Assembly: GCF_001558155.1 (NCBI RefSeq)
Contig: NZ_LOAS01000024.1
Location: 1 to 64,000, forward strand
Source of the DNA: Aliiruegeria sabulilitoris
Lineage (GTDB): Bacteria; Pseudomonadota; Alphaproteobacteria; Rhodobacterales; Rhodobacteraceae
Direction of reading: 5' to 3'
DNA: 64,000 nucleotides
The notes below the pieces were generated by a model. The model did not search any database. It was not told the DNA's origin and saw nothing but the letters and a program-made list of their open reading frames with translations. The first letter of the stretch is position 1. The number at the start of each line of letters is the position of its first letter. This document shows, in pieces, positions 42,259 through 52,142 of the stretch. Made by a program: the position numbers and the translations under genes.

Positions 42259-42920
42259 ATAACCCGAACTTCGACCTTCTGATGTTCGCACGCGGACCGC
42301 TCTTTGACATCGCCTTGCTGATCTTTGTCGCCGGCGTCCTGATCCGAGTCGTCGAGATCCTCGTCCTTGGACGGAAAAAGGATTTCTCCAAGGCCAAGGG
42401 CAAGCCTGTTCAGCAGGGGATCAAGACGATCTTCACGCGGACCTTCCCACGCCCCGGCGCAATCAAGGCGAACCCGATCACCATCGTCGGTGGCTATGTC
42501 TTCCACATCGGTTTCTTCATCGCGTTCCTGTTGTTCGTGCCGCATATCGCGCTGATCGAGGAACTGACCGGGCTGAGCTGGCCGGGCGTTGGCCGGGTCA
42601 TCATCGAGAGTTCGACGGTCCTGGCCGTTATCGCGGGGCTTGCGTTACTCTACACCCGCTGGCGCGATCCGGTTCGCCGAAAGCTCGCGACCTGGGTGGA
42701 CTACCTGGTTCTGATCCTCAGCCTGCTGCCGTTGATCACCGGCTACGTGGCCGTCAACAAGCTCTTCGGCGATCCGACCTTCATGATGGCGCTGCACATC
42801 CTGTCGGTCGACATCCTGATGATCGTCTTCCCATTCACCAAACTGATGCACGCGTTCACCTTTGCGATGGCGCGCTACTACAACGGATCGATCCAGGGCC
42901 GCAAAGGAGCTGAATCATGA
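42255..42920 (+). CDS. isp1: Isp1, cytochrome b membrane subunit of the hydrogenase
   Basis: Isp1 is a NarI/DsrM-like diheme cytochrome b that links the periplasmic hydrogenase to a cytoplasmic partner or quinone. The 221-residue protein has about five membrane helices, including PLFDIALLIFVAGVLIRVVE, GYVFHIGFFIAFLLFV and MALHILSVDILMIVFPF, with candidate heme histidines in FHIGFF, MALHIL and LMHAF. ATG 42255 overlaps the hynS stop (ATGA) and marks the start of homology. It overlaps isp2 by 4 nt, so hynS, isp1 and isp2 are coupled. Confidence 0.93.
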   Translation: MNNPNFDLLMFARGPLFDIALLIFVAGVLIRVVEILVLGRKKDFSKAKGKPVQQGIKTIFTRTFPRPGAIKANPITIVGGYVFHIGFFIAFLLFVPHIALIEELTGLSWPGVGRVIIESSTVLAVIAGLALLYTRWRDPVRRKLATWVDYLVLILSLLPLITGYVAVNKLFGDPTFMMALHILSVDILMIVFPFTKLMHAFTFAMARYYNGSIQGRKGAES

Positions 42921-44179
42921 GTGCGACTGCCGAACGCGGCGTAAATGCCCTTCGCGAACAGATCGACGCCCCGGTTGCCAGCTTCTTTTCCAGCTGCGTG
43001 AGCTGTGGCCTCTGCGCCGATGCCTGCATTTTCTTCCATGAAACAGACGACCCGCAATACACGCCGATCCGCAAGGTCGAGTTGCTGCGGCGTGTCTGGG
43101 AGAACGAGTACACGCTTTTCGGACGTGTGAAATCCATGGTCGGGCTTGGCAACAAGATCACCGATGAAGATTTCACCGAGGCCGAAAGGCTGGTCTATGA
43201 CAGCTGCACCATGTGCGGACGTTGCACCATGGTCTGCCCGGTGGGCAACGACATCACGTTGATGATCCGCAAGATGCGCGAAGGCATGTCGGCCGCTGGT
43301 CACGCGCCTGTCGAGCTGATCGGAGCCGCCAAGCGGCATACAAAGGGCAACAGCCCGATGGGGGATCTCAGCAAGGCCATTCAGGCGCAGGTCAAGCATG
43401 CCAGCGCCGAGACCGGGATCGAGATCGAATTCGACAAGCCGGGCGTGGACTACCTCGTCATCCTGTCGGCGCAGGAAATTGCCGAATACCCGGAAGTGAT
43501 CGGCGCTATGGCGAAGATATTCAAGCAGGCCGGCGTTACCTGGACAATCTCACTGGAGGCTTTCGAAGCCACCAATGTGGGCATCCAGATCGGCAACCGG
43601 GACGTTGCGAAATACCTCGTCACCCGCGTGGTCGAGGCTGCCGAGAGGCTGGGCGTCAAGAAGGTCATCAGCCCCGAATGCGGCCACGCCTATCAGGCGA
43701 TGCGTTGGGAAGGGCCAAACCTGATCGGCCGTGAATATGACTTCGAGGTGGTTCACATCATCGAACTGCTCGACCAGCTCCGCGCCGAGGGCAAGCTCAA
43801 GACCTCCGGCAAGGACAGCGACAAGATCACCTTCCATGACCCGTGCCAGATCAACCGCCGCGGTGGCATCAACAAGGAACCGCGCCGGCTGCTGAACATG
43901 GTCGCAGAGAATTTCGTCGAGACAGACGATGCCGGAACGATGAACTGGTGCTGCTCCGCCGGTGGCGGGGTTGGCGCGAACGAGCGTGCGGCCGATCTCA
44001 AGAACGCCGCCTTCCAGCTCAAGAAACGGCAGTTCGAGAAGGTCGCGCCGGACAAGATCGTGACCATGTGCGCCTTCTGCCACCACACGCTGGAGAACGC
44101 GCTGGAAGACAACGACATGGATATCGAGGTGGCCGGCCTGACCGAGATGATGGCCGAATACCTGGTCGACGAGGATTGA
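42917..44179 (+). CDS. isp2: Isp2, HdrD/DsrK-like iron-sulfur subunit
   Basis: Isp2 is the cytoplasmic partner of Isp1. The 420-residue protein has two ferredoxin motifs, Cys27-30-33-37 (CVSCGLCADAC) and Cys97-100-103-107 (CTMCGRCTMVCP). The C-terminal half keeps the full HdrD/DsrK cysteine set: DPCQINRRGG, then NWCCSAGGGVGANE, then CAFCHHTLEN. In HdrD and DsrK these residues hold the special [4Fe-4S] cluster that splits disulfides or the DsrC trisulfide. The presence of dsrC and dsrEFH a few genes downstream makes DsrC the obvious candidate partner. The gene overlaps isp1 by 4 nt and is 13 nt before hynL. Confidence 0.93.
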   Translation: MSATAERGVNALREQIDAPVASFFSSCVSCGLCADACIFFHETDDPQYTPIRKVELLRRVWENEYTLFGRVKSMVGLGNKITDEDFTEAERLVYDSCTMCGRCTMVCPVGNDITLMIRKMREGMSAAGHAPVELIGAAKRHTKGNSPMGDLSKAIQAQVKHASAETGIEIEFDKPGVDYLVILSAQEIAEYPEVIGAMAKIFKQAGVTWTISLEAFEATNVGIQIGNRDVAKYLVTRVVEAAERLGVKKVISPECGHAYQAMRWEGPNLIGREYDFEVVHIIELLDQLRAEGKLKTSGKDSDKITFHDPCQINRRGGINKEPRRLLNMVAENFVETDDAGTMNWCCSAGGGVGANERAADLKNAAFQLKKRQFEKVAPDKIVTMCAFCHHTLENALEDNDMDIEVAGLTEMMAEYLVDED

Positions 44180-44192
44180 GGGGAGATACGAG

Positions 44193-45911
<1,719 letters not shown>

Positions 45912-45921
45912 GACCCGCGCA

Positions 45922-45940
45922 CCGCCCCCAGCGGGGGCGG
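45922..45940 (+). other. Hairpin between hynL and dsrE2
   Basis: CCGCCCCC (45922-45929) pairs with GGGGGCGG (45933-45940) around AGC. No T-run follows. It may protect the hydrogenase message or reduce expression of the sulfur genes relative to it. Confidence 0.6.
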
Positions 45941-45973
45941 CGCCAAAGACGCGAATGGGAAAGGAAATGCCAG

Positions 45974-46477
45974 ATGCTTGACGACAGCCAACTCGAAAAA
46001 GCCAAGAGCATGTCGATCATCGTCACCAAGGGCACACTGGACTGGGCTTATCCGCCATTCATCCTCGGCACGACCGCCGCTGCGATGGATGTGGAGGTGA
46101 CGATGTTCTTCACCTTCTACGGTCTTGTCCTGCTCAAAAAAGACCTCAATCTCGGCTTCTCGACGCTCGGAAACGCGGCGATGGAAATGCCGATGATGGG
46201 CGGACACATGAAGATGCCCAACATGGTCTCCATGCTGCCGGGAGCCGGCGCGCTTGCCGGTACCATGATGAAGAACCTCATGGCCAAGAAGGGCGTGGCC
46301 TCCATCGAGGACCTGCGCGAGGCGGCGGTGGATCTCGAAATCCGCATGATCGCCTGCCAGATGACGCTCGACCTCTTCGAATACTCGAAGGACGACATGA
46401 TCGACGGGATCGAGCTGGGCGGTGCGGCCACCTACATGGAAACCGCCCTCAAATCCGACATCAACCTGTTCATCTGA
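45974..46477 (+). CDS. dsrE2: DsrE2-family sulfurtransferase
   Basis: DsrE2 proteins are membrane-associated members of the DsrE/DsrF/DrsH-like family that pass sulfane sulfur in sulfur oxidisers and usually pair with TusA. The 167-residue protein has KSMSIIVTKGTLDWAYPPF at the start, a hydrophobic segment VEVTMFFTFYGLVLLKK, and the conserved Cys in MIACQMTLDLF. ATG 45974 follows AAAGGA. It directly precedes tusA, matching the dsrE2-tusA pairs of sulfur oxidisers, and follows the hydrogenase genes. Confidence 0.9.
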   Translation: MLDDSQLEKAKSMSIIVTKGTLDWAYPPFILGTTAAAMDVEVTMFFTFYGLVLLKKDLNLGFSTLGNAAMEMPMMGGHMKMPNMVSMLPGAGALAGTMMKNLMAKKGVASIEDLREAAVDLEIRMIACQMTLDLFEYSKDDMIDGIELGGAATYMETALKSDINLFI

Positions 46478-46504
46478 ACATCACCACCACACAGGAGAAG
46501 AAAC

Positions 46505-46729
46505 GTGGCAGATCAAACCCTCAACGCCCAAGGCCTGAACTGTCCGCTGCCGATCTTGAAGGCGAAAAAAGCGCTCAAGGGCATGGGTGCGGGCCAGGTG
46601 CTTGAAATCACCGCGACCGATCCCGGCTCCGTTGCCGACATGGCCGCCTTCTGCAACCAGACGGGCAACGAATTGCTCAGCACGAGCAACGAAGGCGACG
46701 TCTACACCTACGAGATCAGGAAAGCCTGA
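46505..46729 (+). CDS. tusA: TusA-family sulfur carrier
   Basis: TusA accepts sulfane sulfur on one cysteine and passes it to DsrE-type partners in the cytosol. The 74-residue protein has the family signature LNCPLPILKAKKAL, with the active Cys at residue 13, and the usual DPGSVADMAAFC stretch. It starts at GTG 46505 with AGGAGAAG upstream. It lies between dsrE2 and dsrEFH. TusA-family YeeD also works with YeeE-type transporters, and one such transporter is encoded downstream. Confidence 0.93.
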   Translation: MADQTLNAQGLNCPLPILKAKKALKGMGAGQVLEITATDPGSVADMAAFCNQTGNELLSTSNEGDVYTYEIRKA

Positions 46730-46760
46730 CAAATCGCGTGGATCGCGACCGTTCATGTCT

Positions 46761-46787
46761 GGTCAGCCGCTGAATCCGTGGCTGACC
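46761..46787 (+). other. Hairpin between tusA and dsrE
   Basis: GGTCAGCC (46761-46768) pairs with GGCTGACC (46780-46787) around an 11-nt loop, in the 154-nt gap after tusA. No T-run follows. It is another candidate processing or attenuation point within the same gene run. Confidence 0.5.
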
Positions 46788-46883
46788 CGGTCCTTGCACA
46801 AGGCCGGACGATAGAACGCCTCGAGCCAAGGACCGCCACGACCACGACGCGACCGATCCCTTCCACCAAGGAAAGGATACTCC

Positions 46884-47276
46884 GTGAAATTCGGAATTGT
46901 CGTCAGCGAGGGCCCGTATACCCACCAGGCCGCTGACACCGCCTATCACTTCGCCAAGGCGGCGCTGGACAAGGGGCACGAGGTACCTCGCGTCTTCTTC
47001 TACCATGATGGCGTTAACGTCGCGACGAACCTGTCGGTTCCGCCCCAGGACGAGCGCCAAATCCAGAAAAACTGGACCGCGCTCGCCAAGGCCAATGACA
47101 TCGACATGGTCGTCTGCATCGCCGCCGCTCAGCGCCGCGGCATTCTCGACGAGAACGAAGCGAAGCGGCAAGGCAAGGATGCCTCCAACCTCGCAGAGGG
47201 ATTCCGCATCTCCGGACTCGGACAGCTCATCGAGATGGGCATCGAATGTGACCGTACCGTCACGTTCGGCGATTGA
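46884..47276 (+). CDS. dsrE: Sulfur relay subunit DsrE (TusD-like)
   Basis: DsrE is the catalytic subunit of the DsrE2F2H2 hexamer, which holds a persulfide and donates sulfur to DsrC. The 130-residue protein has Cys78 in MVVCIAAAQRRGI, the same position as the catalytic Cys78 of Allochromatium vinosum DsrE as I recall it. It begins MKFGIVVSEGPYTHQ and has the usual DsrE fold length. dsrF follows 11 nt later. Confidence 0.95.
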   Translation: MKFGIVVSEGPYTHQAADTAYHFAKAALDKGHEVPRVFFYHDGVNVATNLSVPPQDERQIQKNWTALAKANDIDMVVCIAAAQRRGILDENEAKRQGKDASNLAEGFRISGLGQLIEMGIECDRTVTFGD

Positions 47277-47287
47277 GGAAAGCGAAT

Positions 47288-47695
47288 ATGTCAGAAGCCA
47301 AGAAATTCCTCTACGTGAACCGCAAGGCGCCCTACGGGACGATCTACGCCCTCGAAAGCCTCGAAGTGGTGCTGATTGGTGCCGCCTTCGAGCAGGATGT
47401 GTCGCTCGCATTCCTGGATGACGGTGTGTTCCAGCTTACCAGGGACCAGAACACCGACGAGATCGGGGTGAAGAACTTCTCGCCCACCTTCCGCGCACTC
47501 GGCGACTACGAAGTCACCAAGCTTTTCGTCGAGAAGGAGTCGCTCGAGGAACGCGGGCTGGAGCCCTCCGATCTTCAGGAGATCATGTACGAGGACGAAG
47601 ATGACGACTGGGAGGAGAAGCCCTCCATCCAGATCGTTTCCCGTTCTGAAATGGCCGACATCATGTCCGATCAGGACGTGGTTCTGAGTTTCTGA
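47288..47695 (+). CDS. dsrF: Sulfur relay subunit DsrF (TusC-like)
   Basis: DsrF is a structural subunit of the DsrEFH complex. The 135-residue protein has the DsrF/TusC pattern FLYVNRKAPYGTIYALESLE, AFEQDVSLAFLDDGVFQL and an acidic YEDEDDDWEEK loop. ATG 47288 has GAGGAAAG upstream; an in-frame ATG five codons earlier is less well placed. It lies between dsrE and dsrH. Confidence 0.94.
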   Translation: MSEAKKFLYVNRKAPYGTIYALESLEVVLIGAAFEQDVSLAFLDDGVFQLTRDQNTDEIGVKNFSPTFRALGDYEVTKLFVEKESLEERGLEPSDLQEIMYEDEDDDWEEKPSIQIVSRSEMADIMSDQDVVLSF

Positions 47696-47705
47696 GGGGG
47701 GAAAC

Positions 47706-48014
47706 ATGTCCACACTTCACACAGTCAACAAGTCCCCGTTCGGTGACAGCGCATTCAACAGTTGCCTCGCGCATTGCAAACCCGGCGATGCCGTCTTGCT
47801 GATCGAGGACGGCGTCTATGGCGCGGTGGCCGGCTCGGCGGTGGCCGCGAATGTCGAGGCACGCGCTGGCGATGTCAGCTTCTACGTCCTCGACGGCGAT
47901 ACAAAGGCACGCGGATTGGCCGCCGGGAAACTGATCCAACAGGTGAAGCCCGTTGGCTACGACGGTTTTGTCGATCTGGTCGCGGAACATGATCGCACCC
48001 AATCCTGGCTTTGA
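47706..48014 (+). CDS. dsrH: Sulfur relay subunit DsrH (TusB-like)
   Basis: DsrH completes the DsrEFH hexamer. The 102-residue protein has the pattern LHTVNKSPF at the start and AVLLIEDGVYGAV in the middle. It has Cys20 and Cys24 in NSCLAHCKPGD; Cys20 is the conserved DsrH cysteine. A small CCCGCG-GA-CGCGGG palindrome lies in the 53-nt gap before dsrC. Confidence 0.93.
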   Translation: MSTLHTVNKSPFGDSAFNSCLAHCKPGDAVLLIEDGVYGAVAGSAVAANVEARAGDVSFYVLDGDTKARGLAAGKLIQQVKPVGYDGFVDLVAEHDRTQSWL

Positions 48015-48067
48015 AACGACGCCCGCGGACGCGGGACACAAGATGAGAAGAGAGAAGGAACACCCAT

Positions 48068-48400
48068 ATGTCCTATCAAGTAAACGGCGCGGCCATTGAA
48101 GCCGACGAAGACGGCTACATCGTCAACCTTGACGAGTGGTCGAAAGAACTGGCCGAAGAGATCGCCAAGGCCGAAGGCCTCGCGATGACCGACGACCACT
48201 GGAAGGTGATCGACTTCCTGCGGAACTACTACGACGAATTCCAGATTGCCCCCGCCATTCGCGTCCTCGTCAAGAACGCAAAGAAGAAGCTCGGCCCGGA
48301 CATCGGCAACAACAAGACGCTTGAAGCGATGTTCCCGGACGGCGCCGCCAAGCAGGGCTGCAAGATTGCCGGGCTTCCCAAGCCGACCGGCTGCGTCTGA
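48068..48400 (+). CDS. dsrC: Sulfur carrier DsrC with both redox cysteines
   Basis: DsrC carries sulfur as a trisulfide between two C-terminal cysteines, which DsrMK-type complexes can reduce. The 110-residue protein ends CKIAGLPKPTGCV, with Cys98 and Cys109 eleven positions apart and the last Cys penultimate, as in true DsrC; TusE proteins have only the final Cys. The family segment RNYYDEFQIAPAIRVLVK is present. No dsrAB is found in the window, so the partner could be Isp2. A long GC-rich stem-loop follows. Confidence 0.95.
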   Translation: MSYQVNGAAIEADEDGYIVNLDEWSKELAEEIAKAEGLAMTDDHWKVIDFLRNYYDEFQIAPAIRVLVKNAKKKLGPDIGNNKTLEAMFPDGAAKQGCKIAGLPKPTGCV

Positions 48401-48477
48401 CCTCCGAAACGCGGCGCCCCGCCCCGAAGAGAGCGCAACAGAACGACGAGCGCACGGGACGGGGCGCCGAACGGAGG
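48401..48477 (+). other. Long stem-loop after dsrC
   Basis: CCTCCG (48401-48406) and CGGCGCCCCGCCCCG (48412-48426) pair with CGGGACGGGGCGCCG (48455-48469) and CGGAGG (48472-48477), with a single G-U pair and a 28-nt loop. No T-run follows. The 258-nt gap from dsrC to the cytochrome gene shows no gene. The structure could end part of the transcripts or stabilise the dsr message. Confidence 0.65.
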
Positions 48478-48658
48478 AACCGGAAGACGAAAGGTCTGCC
48501 TTCCGATCGATTGCAGGCCGCAAGGGACACATCCTGTCGAAGCGCCGAAAGATCCGACATCGACAGGACAGTGGGTGGAGAGACCCGGCAGGGCTCCACA
48601 TTTGCGGCCCAGAAGAATGCCTGCCGAGCACGTGATTGCAAACCCACGGAGGTCAATC

Positions 48659-49045
48659 ATGAAAGCCACTCTAACTTGCCTGTTCGCCGCATCGGCGATG
48701 CTGATCCTGCCTGCGCTGCCCAGCTCTGCCGAAGGCGACGGCAACTGGAAGCGGGGCCGGATCTACTACCGCGCCGCCTGCACGTCCTGCCACACGGCGG
48801 AAATCGGCGAGTCCATTTCACCCGCTTCCAAGAAGATCGCCGAATGGGAGGAATGGATCGAGACCCCTGAAGGCGCCGAGCACCTGGCCGAGTATGTCAG
48901 CCAGGAGTACCGCGCCAGCATCGCATCCGACAACAAGGTCGCGGAGAAGTTCGCCCCAATCGCCAATGACGATCTCTGGGCCGATATCCGCGCCTTTGTC
49001 GTCTACGGCGCCGCGGATTCCGCCACCCCGGCCACCTGCAACTGA
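48659..49045 (+). CDS. Small exported monoheme cytochrome c
   Basis: This 128-residue protein has a signal peptide (residues 1-23) and one heme site CTSCH near residue 45. The mature domain is mostly helical with an acidic-basic KKIAEWEEWIETPEG stretch and ends ATPATCN. No clear Met ligand motif stands out. ATG 48659 follows GGAGG. It lies between dsrC and a sulfur transporter gene, so it may carry electrons to or from periplasmic sulfur chemistry or the hydrogenase. Confidence 0.85.
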   Translation: MKATLTCLFAASAMLILPALPSSAEGDGNWKRGRIYYRAACTSCHTAEIGESISPASKKIAEWEEWIETPEGAEHLAEYVSQEYRASIASDNKVAEKFAPIANDDLWADIRAFVVYGAADSATPATCN

Positions 49046-49097
49046 AGAGGTCCCCAGTCACCGCCTGAACGCGACTGACCGGGGAAAAGGACACCAA

Positions 49098-50381
49098 ATG
49101 GCTACGAACGAAACTGCCGCCGGCGCGCCACCGCAAGAAAAGCGGTCGTTGCCCGAATGGGCCGAGGGTTTCGCCGAGGACTACAAGAAGATCTTCATCG
49201 ACGAATGGTCGCCCTACCTGGGGTTCATGCTGCTCGTCAGCCTCGCCATGATGCTCATGGCCAGCGGCGTGTTCTGGGGCGTCTTCGGCGGGTTGAAGCT
49301 CTGGGGAGACTACATCAACAACGCCATCGGACTGGGCCCGATGCTGGGTATCAGCGAAGATCTGAAGAGTCCGCTGGAGCACCAGATGTCGGTGATGAAC
49401 ATCGCGCTGCTGCTTGGCGCCTTCACCGCTGCACTGATGTCGATGCAATTCGCGATCCGGAAGGCTCCCTTGAGCGAATACGCTTATGGAGCCGTTGGCG
49501 GCTCGCTGATGGGGATCGGCGCAACCATCGCCGGTGGCTGCACCACGGGCGGCTTCTTCATCCCGCTGACCTTCAGTGCGCCCGCCGGTTGGGCTATGTG
49601 GATCGGCCTGTTGGCCGGTGCCTTCATCGGGCTCAAACTGCTGCTTTGGGGGATGGAGAACATCACCTGGGGCACCAGGGCGCCCAAGAACAGGACACCG
49701 GCGCTCAAGCCCTACTTCCCCTATTTCGGATTGGTGATCGCGCTCGGCGTGCTCTGGTGGGGTGTGACCTGGTTGCGCAGCGAAAGCAACTACACCTCGA
49801 TCCTTGCGTTGATGATGCTTGCCGGGTTCGGCATCGGCTTCGTGATGCACCGCTCGCGGCTTTGCTTCGCGCGGGCCATCCGTGAACCGTTCATGACCGC
49901 CGAAGGCATGATGACCAAGGCGATGATCCTCGCGATCTTTGTCGGCTGCCTGTTCGGTTCGATCCTGATCCAGAAGGGCAATATCGACCCCTACGTGGCG
50001 CTGTCCACGCGCTTCTGGCTTGGGTCGCTGATTGGCGGCCTGATCTTTGGCATCGGCATGGTACTGGCGGGCGGCTGCGCCTCGGGTACGCTCTGGCGGA
50101 TCGGCGAAGGGCATCTGAAACTCGTCGTCGTGCTGTTCTTCTTCGCCTGGATCGGCTCCATCGCCAGTGCAGCTTTTGGCAACCTTGGCGTGACCACGGG
50201 CGAGATCGACCTCGATTTCATGGACGGCATGGTCGAGTTCAGCGCGCTCGGTTATCAGGCCTTCCTGCCTGACATGCTGGGCGGATGGGGGCCGACCTAC
50301 ATGGTCATGATCACCATCCTCGCGATCTGGTGGTGCCTCGTTCGCTACAACGAGACCACCGAGAAGTTCACCGTCATCTAA
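49098..50381 (+). CDS. YeeE/YedE-family thiosulfate or sulfur-compound transporter
   Basis: YeeE proteins move thiosulfate, and probably other sulfane sulfur, across the inner membrane through a chain of cysteines. The 427-residue protein has about ten or more membrane helices and the conserved cysteines in IAGGCTTGGFF, RLCFARAIREPF and LAGGCASGTLW. It is longer than E. coli YeeE and has a hydrophilic N-terminus of about 40 residues. ATG 49098 follows GGGGAAAAGG. A periplasmic rhodanese follows and tusA lies upstream, the two types of partner such transporters are known to use. Confidence 0.88.
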   Translation: MATNETAAGAPPQEKRSLPEWAEGFAEDYKKIFIDEWSPYLGFMLLVSLAMMLMASGVFWGVFGGLKLWGDYINNAIGLGPMLGISEDLKSPLEHQMSVMNIALLLGAFTAALMSMQFAIRKAPLSEYAYGAVGGSLMGIGATIAGGCTTGGFFIPLTFSAPAGWAMWIGLLAGAFIGLKLLLWGMENITWGTRAPKNRTPALKPYFPYFGLVIALGVLWWGVTWLRSESNYTSILALMMLAGFGIGFVMHRSRLCFARAIREPFMTAEGMMTKAMILAIFVGCLFGSILIQKGNIDPYVALSTRFWLGSLIGGLIFGIGMVLAGGCASGTLWRIGEGHLKLVVVLFFFAWIGSIASAAFGNLGVTTGEIDLDFMDGMVEFSALGYQAFLPDMLGGWGPTYMVMITILAIWWCLVRYNETTEKFTVI

Positions 50382-50447
50382 GAATTGCGCCCCTCGGAAG
50401 GACCCGGGGGGCCACACGCTTTCCAATACAGCAAACAGGAGGAAAAA

Positions 50448-51599
50448 ATGAGCGCCAGGACCAAGTTGACAAGACTTGCCATGGCCGTTGCGGTGGCTTT
50501 CGCACCGGTATCCATCGCATGGGCCGAGCAAGCCGCGCCGACCGCAGAAGACAAGGCGGGCTGGTATCACGAGGAGCATGTGGTCGACTACGACTTCATC
50601 GCACCCTATGCCGTGCTGCCGCAGCGCGACGACGTGATGATCGTCGATTCCCGCCCCGACCGCATGTTCGGCCCGGGCCACATCCCGACCTCGGTGCTGA
50701 TCCCCGACAGCAAGTTCGCGGAAATGACCGACATGCTTCCCGAAGCCAAAGACCAGATGCTGATCTTCTATTGCGGCGGATATGCCTGCAAGCTCAGCCA
50801 CAAGTCGGCCTTCAAGGCGGAGGAACTGGGTTATACCAACGTCAAGGTTTATGCGGCCGGTTTCCCGGACTGGAAGGAAAAGGGCGGCTCGGTCTCGATC
50901 AACACGGCTTACGTGCAGCAACTGATGGCCGGCGAAGAACCGGTGCTGATCGTCGACTCGCGCCCCAAGGGCAGCAAGTATGACAAGGGTTACATCCCCG
51001 GTGCGATTAGCCTTCCTGACAGCAAGTTCGACGCCATGTCTGGCCTGCTTCCGGCAAACAAGGACACCGCGCTTGTGTTCTACTGCGGCGGATACATCTG
51101 CAAACTGTCGGACAACTCCGCTCAGGCGGCAATGAAAATGGGCTACACCAAGGTCTTCACCTATCCTGCCGGCTACCCCGAGTGGAAGAAGCTTGTCGGT
51201 GTGGTCGCCATGCTTGTTTCCCCCGACACCAACGCAGCGGCCTCCATGGCCACGCCAGACATGCCCGCGCCGGGTGAAGGCGTGATGGGTATCGAGGAGT
51301 TCAACAAGATCGTTGCCGAACGTCCGGCCGATGTTCTGATCGTCGATGTGCGTGATGCCGACGAGTATGCTGCCGGTGCGCTTGCGGACACGATCAACAT
51401 TCCGGTCGGTGAGTTGGAAGACAAGGTGTTCGACCTGCCCGACGACAAGCGGATCGTCTTCATCTGTACGTCCGGCGGGCGCAGCGGGGAATCCTACGAC
51501 CTTGCCAAGCTGCTGAACCCGGGCCTGAACGTCGCGTTCCTCGACGCCGTGGTGAAGTACAACAAGGACGGCACGATCGAAGTCACGCCCCATAGCTGA
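50448..51599 (+). CDS. Periplasmic triple-rhodanese sulfurtransferase
   Basis: This 383-residue exported protein has a signal peptide ending near SIAWA and three rhodanese domains. Their active-site loops are YCGGYACKLSHKSA (about residue 107), YCGGYICKLSDNSA (about 207) and CTSGGRSGESY (about 345). The first two share the unusual CGGYxCK loop with a second Cys two residues on; the third is a standard loop. Triple domains could pass sulfane sulfur from polysulfide or thiosulfate to the YeeE-type transporter. AGGAGG lies 6 nt before the ATG. A terminator follows. Confidence 0.88.
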   Translation: MSARTKLTRLAMAVAVAFAPVSIAWAEQAAPTAEDKAGWYHEEHVVDYDFIAPYAVLPQRDDVMIVDSRPDRMFGPGHIPTSVLIPDSKFAEMTDMLPEAKDQMLIFYCGGYACKLSHKSAFKAEELGYTNVKVYAAGFPDWKEKGGSVSINTAYVQQLMAGEEPVLIVDSRPKGSKYDKGYIPGAISLPDSKFDAMSGLLPANKDTALVFYCGGYICKLSDNSAQAAMKMGYTKVFTYPAGYPEWKKLVGVVAMLVSPDTNAAASMATPDMPAPGEGVMGIEEFNKIVAERPADVLIVDVRDADEYAAGALADTINIPVGELEDKVFDLPDDKRIVFICTSGGRSGESYDLAKLLNPGLNVAFLDAVVKYNKDGTIEVTPHS

Positions 51600-51624
51600 C
51601 CGATTGCGTGCAAATGAACCTGAG

Positions 51625-51649
51625 CCGGCCCTCAAATGCGGGCCGGTTT
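51625..51649 (+). terminator. Terminator after the rhodanese gene
   Basis: CCGGCCC (51625-51631) pairs with GGGCCGG (51640-51646), followed by TTT. It lies between the plus-strand rhodanese gene and the convergent hynD gene and ends the hydrogenase-sulfur run. Confidence 0.65.
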
Positions 51650-51677
51650 CGCCCTTCGGCAAGGGTGTTCGAGCTTG

Positions 51678-52142
51678 CTAGGCCTTCCAGCCGTCCAGGG
51701 TTTCCTTCGCAAGCGCGACGGCTTGGGGAATGGCCGCTGCAACCTTGGGGCTCAACTCGAGCCCCCAGCCAAGCGTTTCGGGTTCGATCCCGACAAGAAC
51801 ACGACGCTCGGGAAGATCGCCGCTCAAACGGGACATGTCGAAGAGATCTGCCAGTCCGACCTCGTGCACGCTGAGTTTTCCGGAACGGACGAAGGCGTCC
51901 ATCTCCTCGCCCTCCAGACGCCGCACGGTGCCGGCGCCGGAATGGAACTGTGCTGCATCGAACACCACGAGTTGATCGCTGGCGCCAATTGGTTCGGCAA
52001 GGGTGAAGCTGAGCGTGCCGCCATCGATGCAGGTCACGTCGTCGTCCGATCCGTGCAGTTCTTCGAACAGTTCAACGGCCCGGATCCCGGCCGCCTCGTC
52101 GGACATGATCGAATTGCCGATCCCCAGAATGAGTATGCGCAT
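51678..52142 (-). CDS. hynD: Hydrogenase maturation protease HynD
   Basis: HynD clips the C-terminal peptide of HynL once nickel is in place. The 154-residue protein has the M52 family start LILGIGNSIMSDEAAGI, with the Ni-binding acidic residue in the DEAAG loop, then VVFDAAQFHSG and LSVHEVGLADL with the metal-binding Asp and His. ATG 52142 was chosen because homology begins there and GGAG lies upstream; the frame is open 63 codons earlier. It is the only minus-strand gene between the two plus-strand hydrogenase runs. Confidence 0.92.
   Translation of the reverse strand: MRILILGIGNSIMSDEAAGIRAVELFEELHGSDDDVTCIDGGTLSFTLAEPIGASDQLVVFDAAQFHSGAGTVRRLEGEEMDAFVRSGKLSVHEVGLADLFDMSRLSGDLPERRVLVGIEPETLGWGLELSPKVAAAIPQAVALAKETLDGWKA

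Noticed and set aside
48897-51662. A 921-codon minus-strand open frame opposite the YeeE-type and rhodanese genes
   Set aside because: The plus-strand genes have signal peptides, membrane helices, active-site loops and ribosome sites; the minus frame has none.
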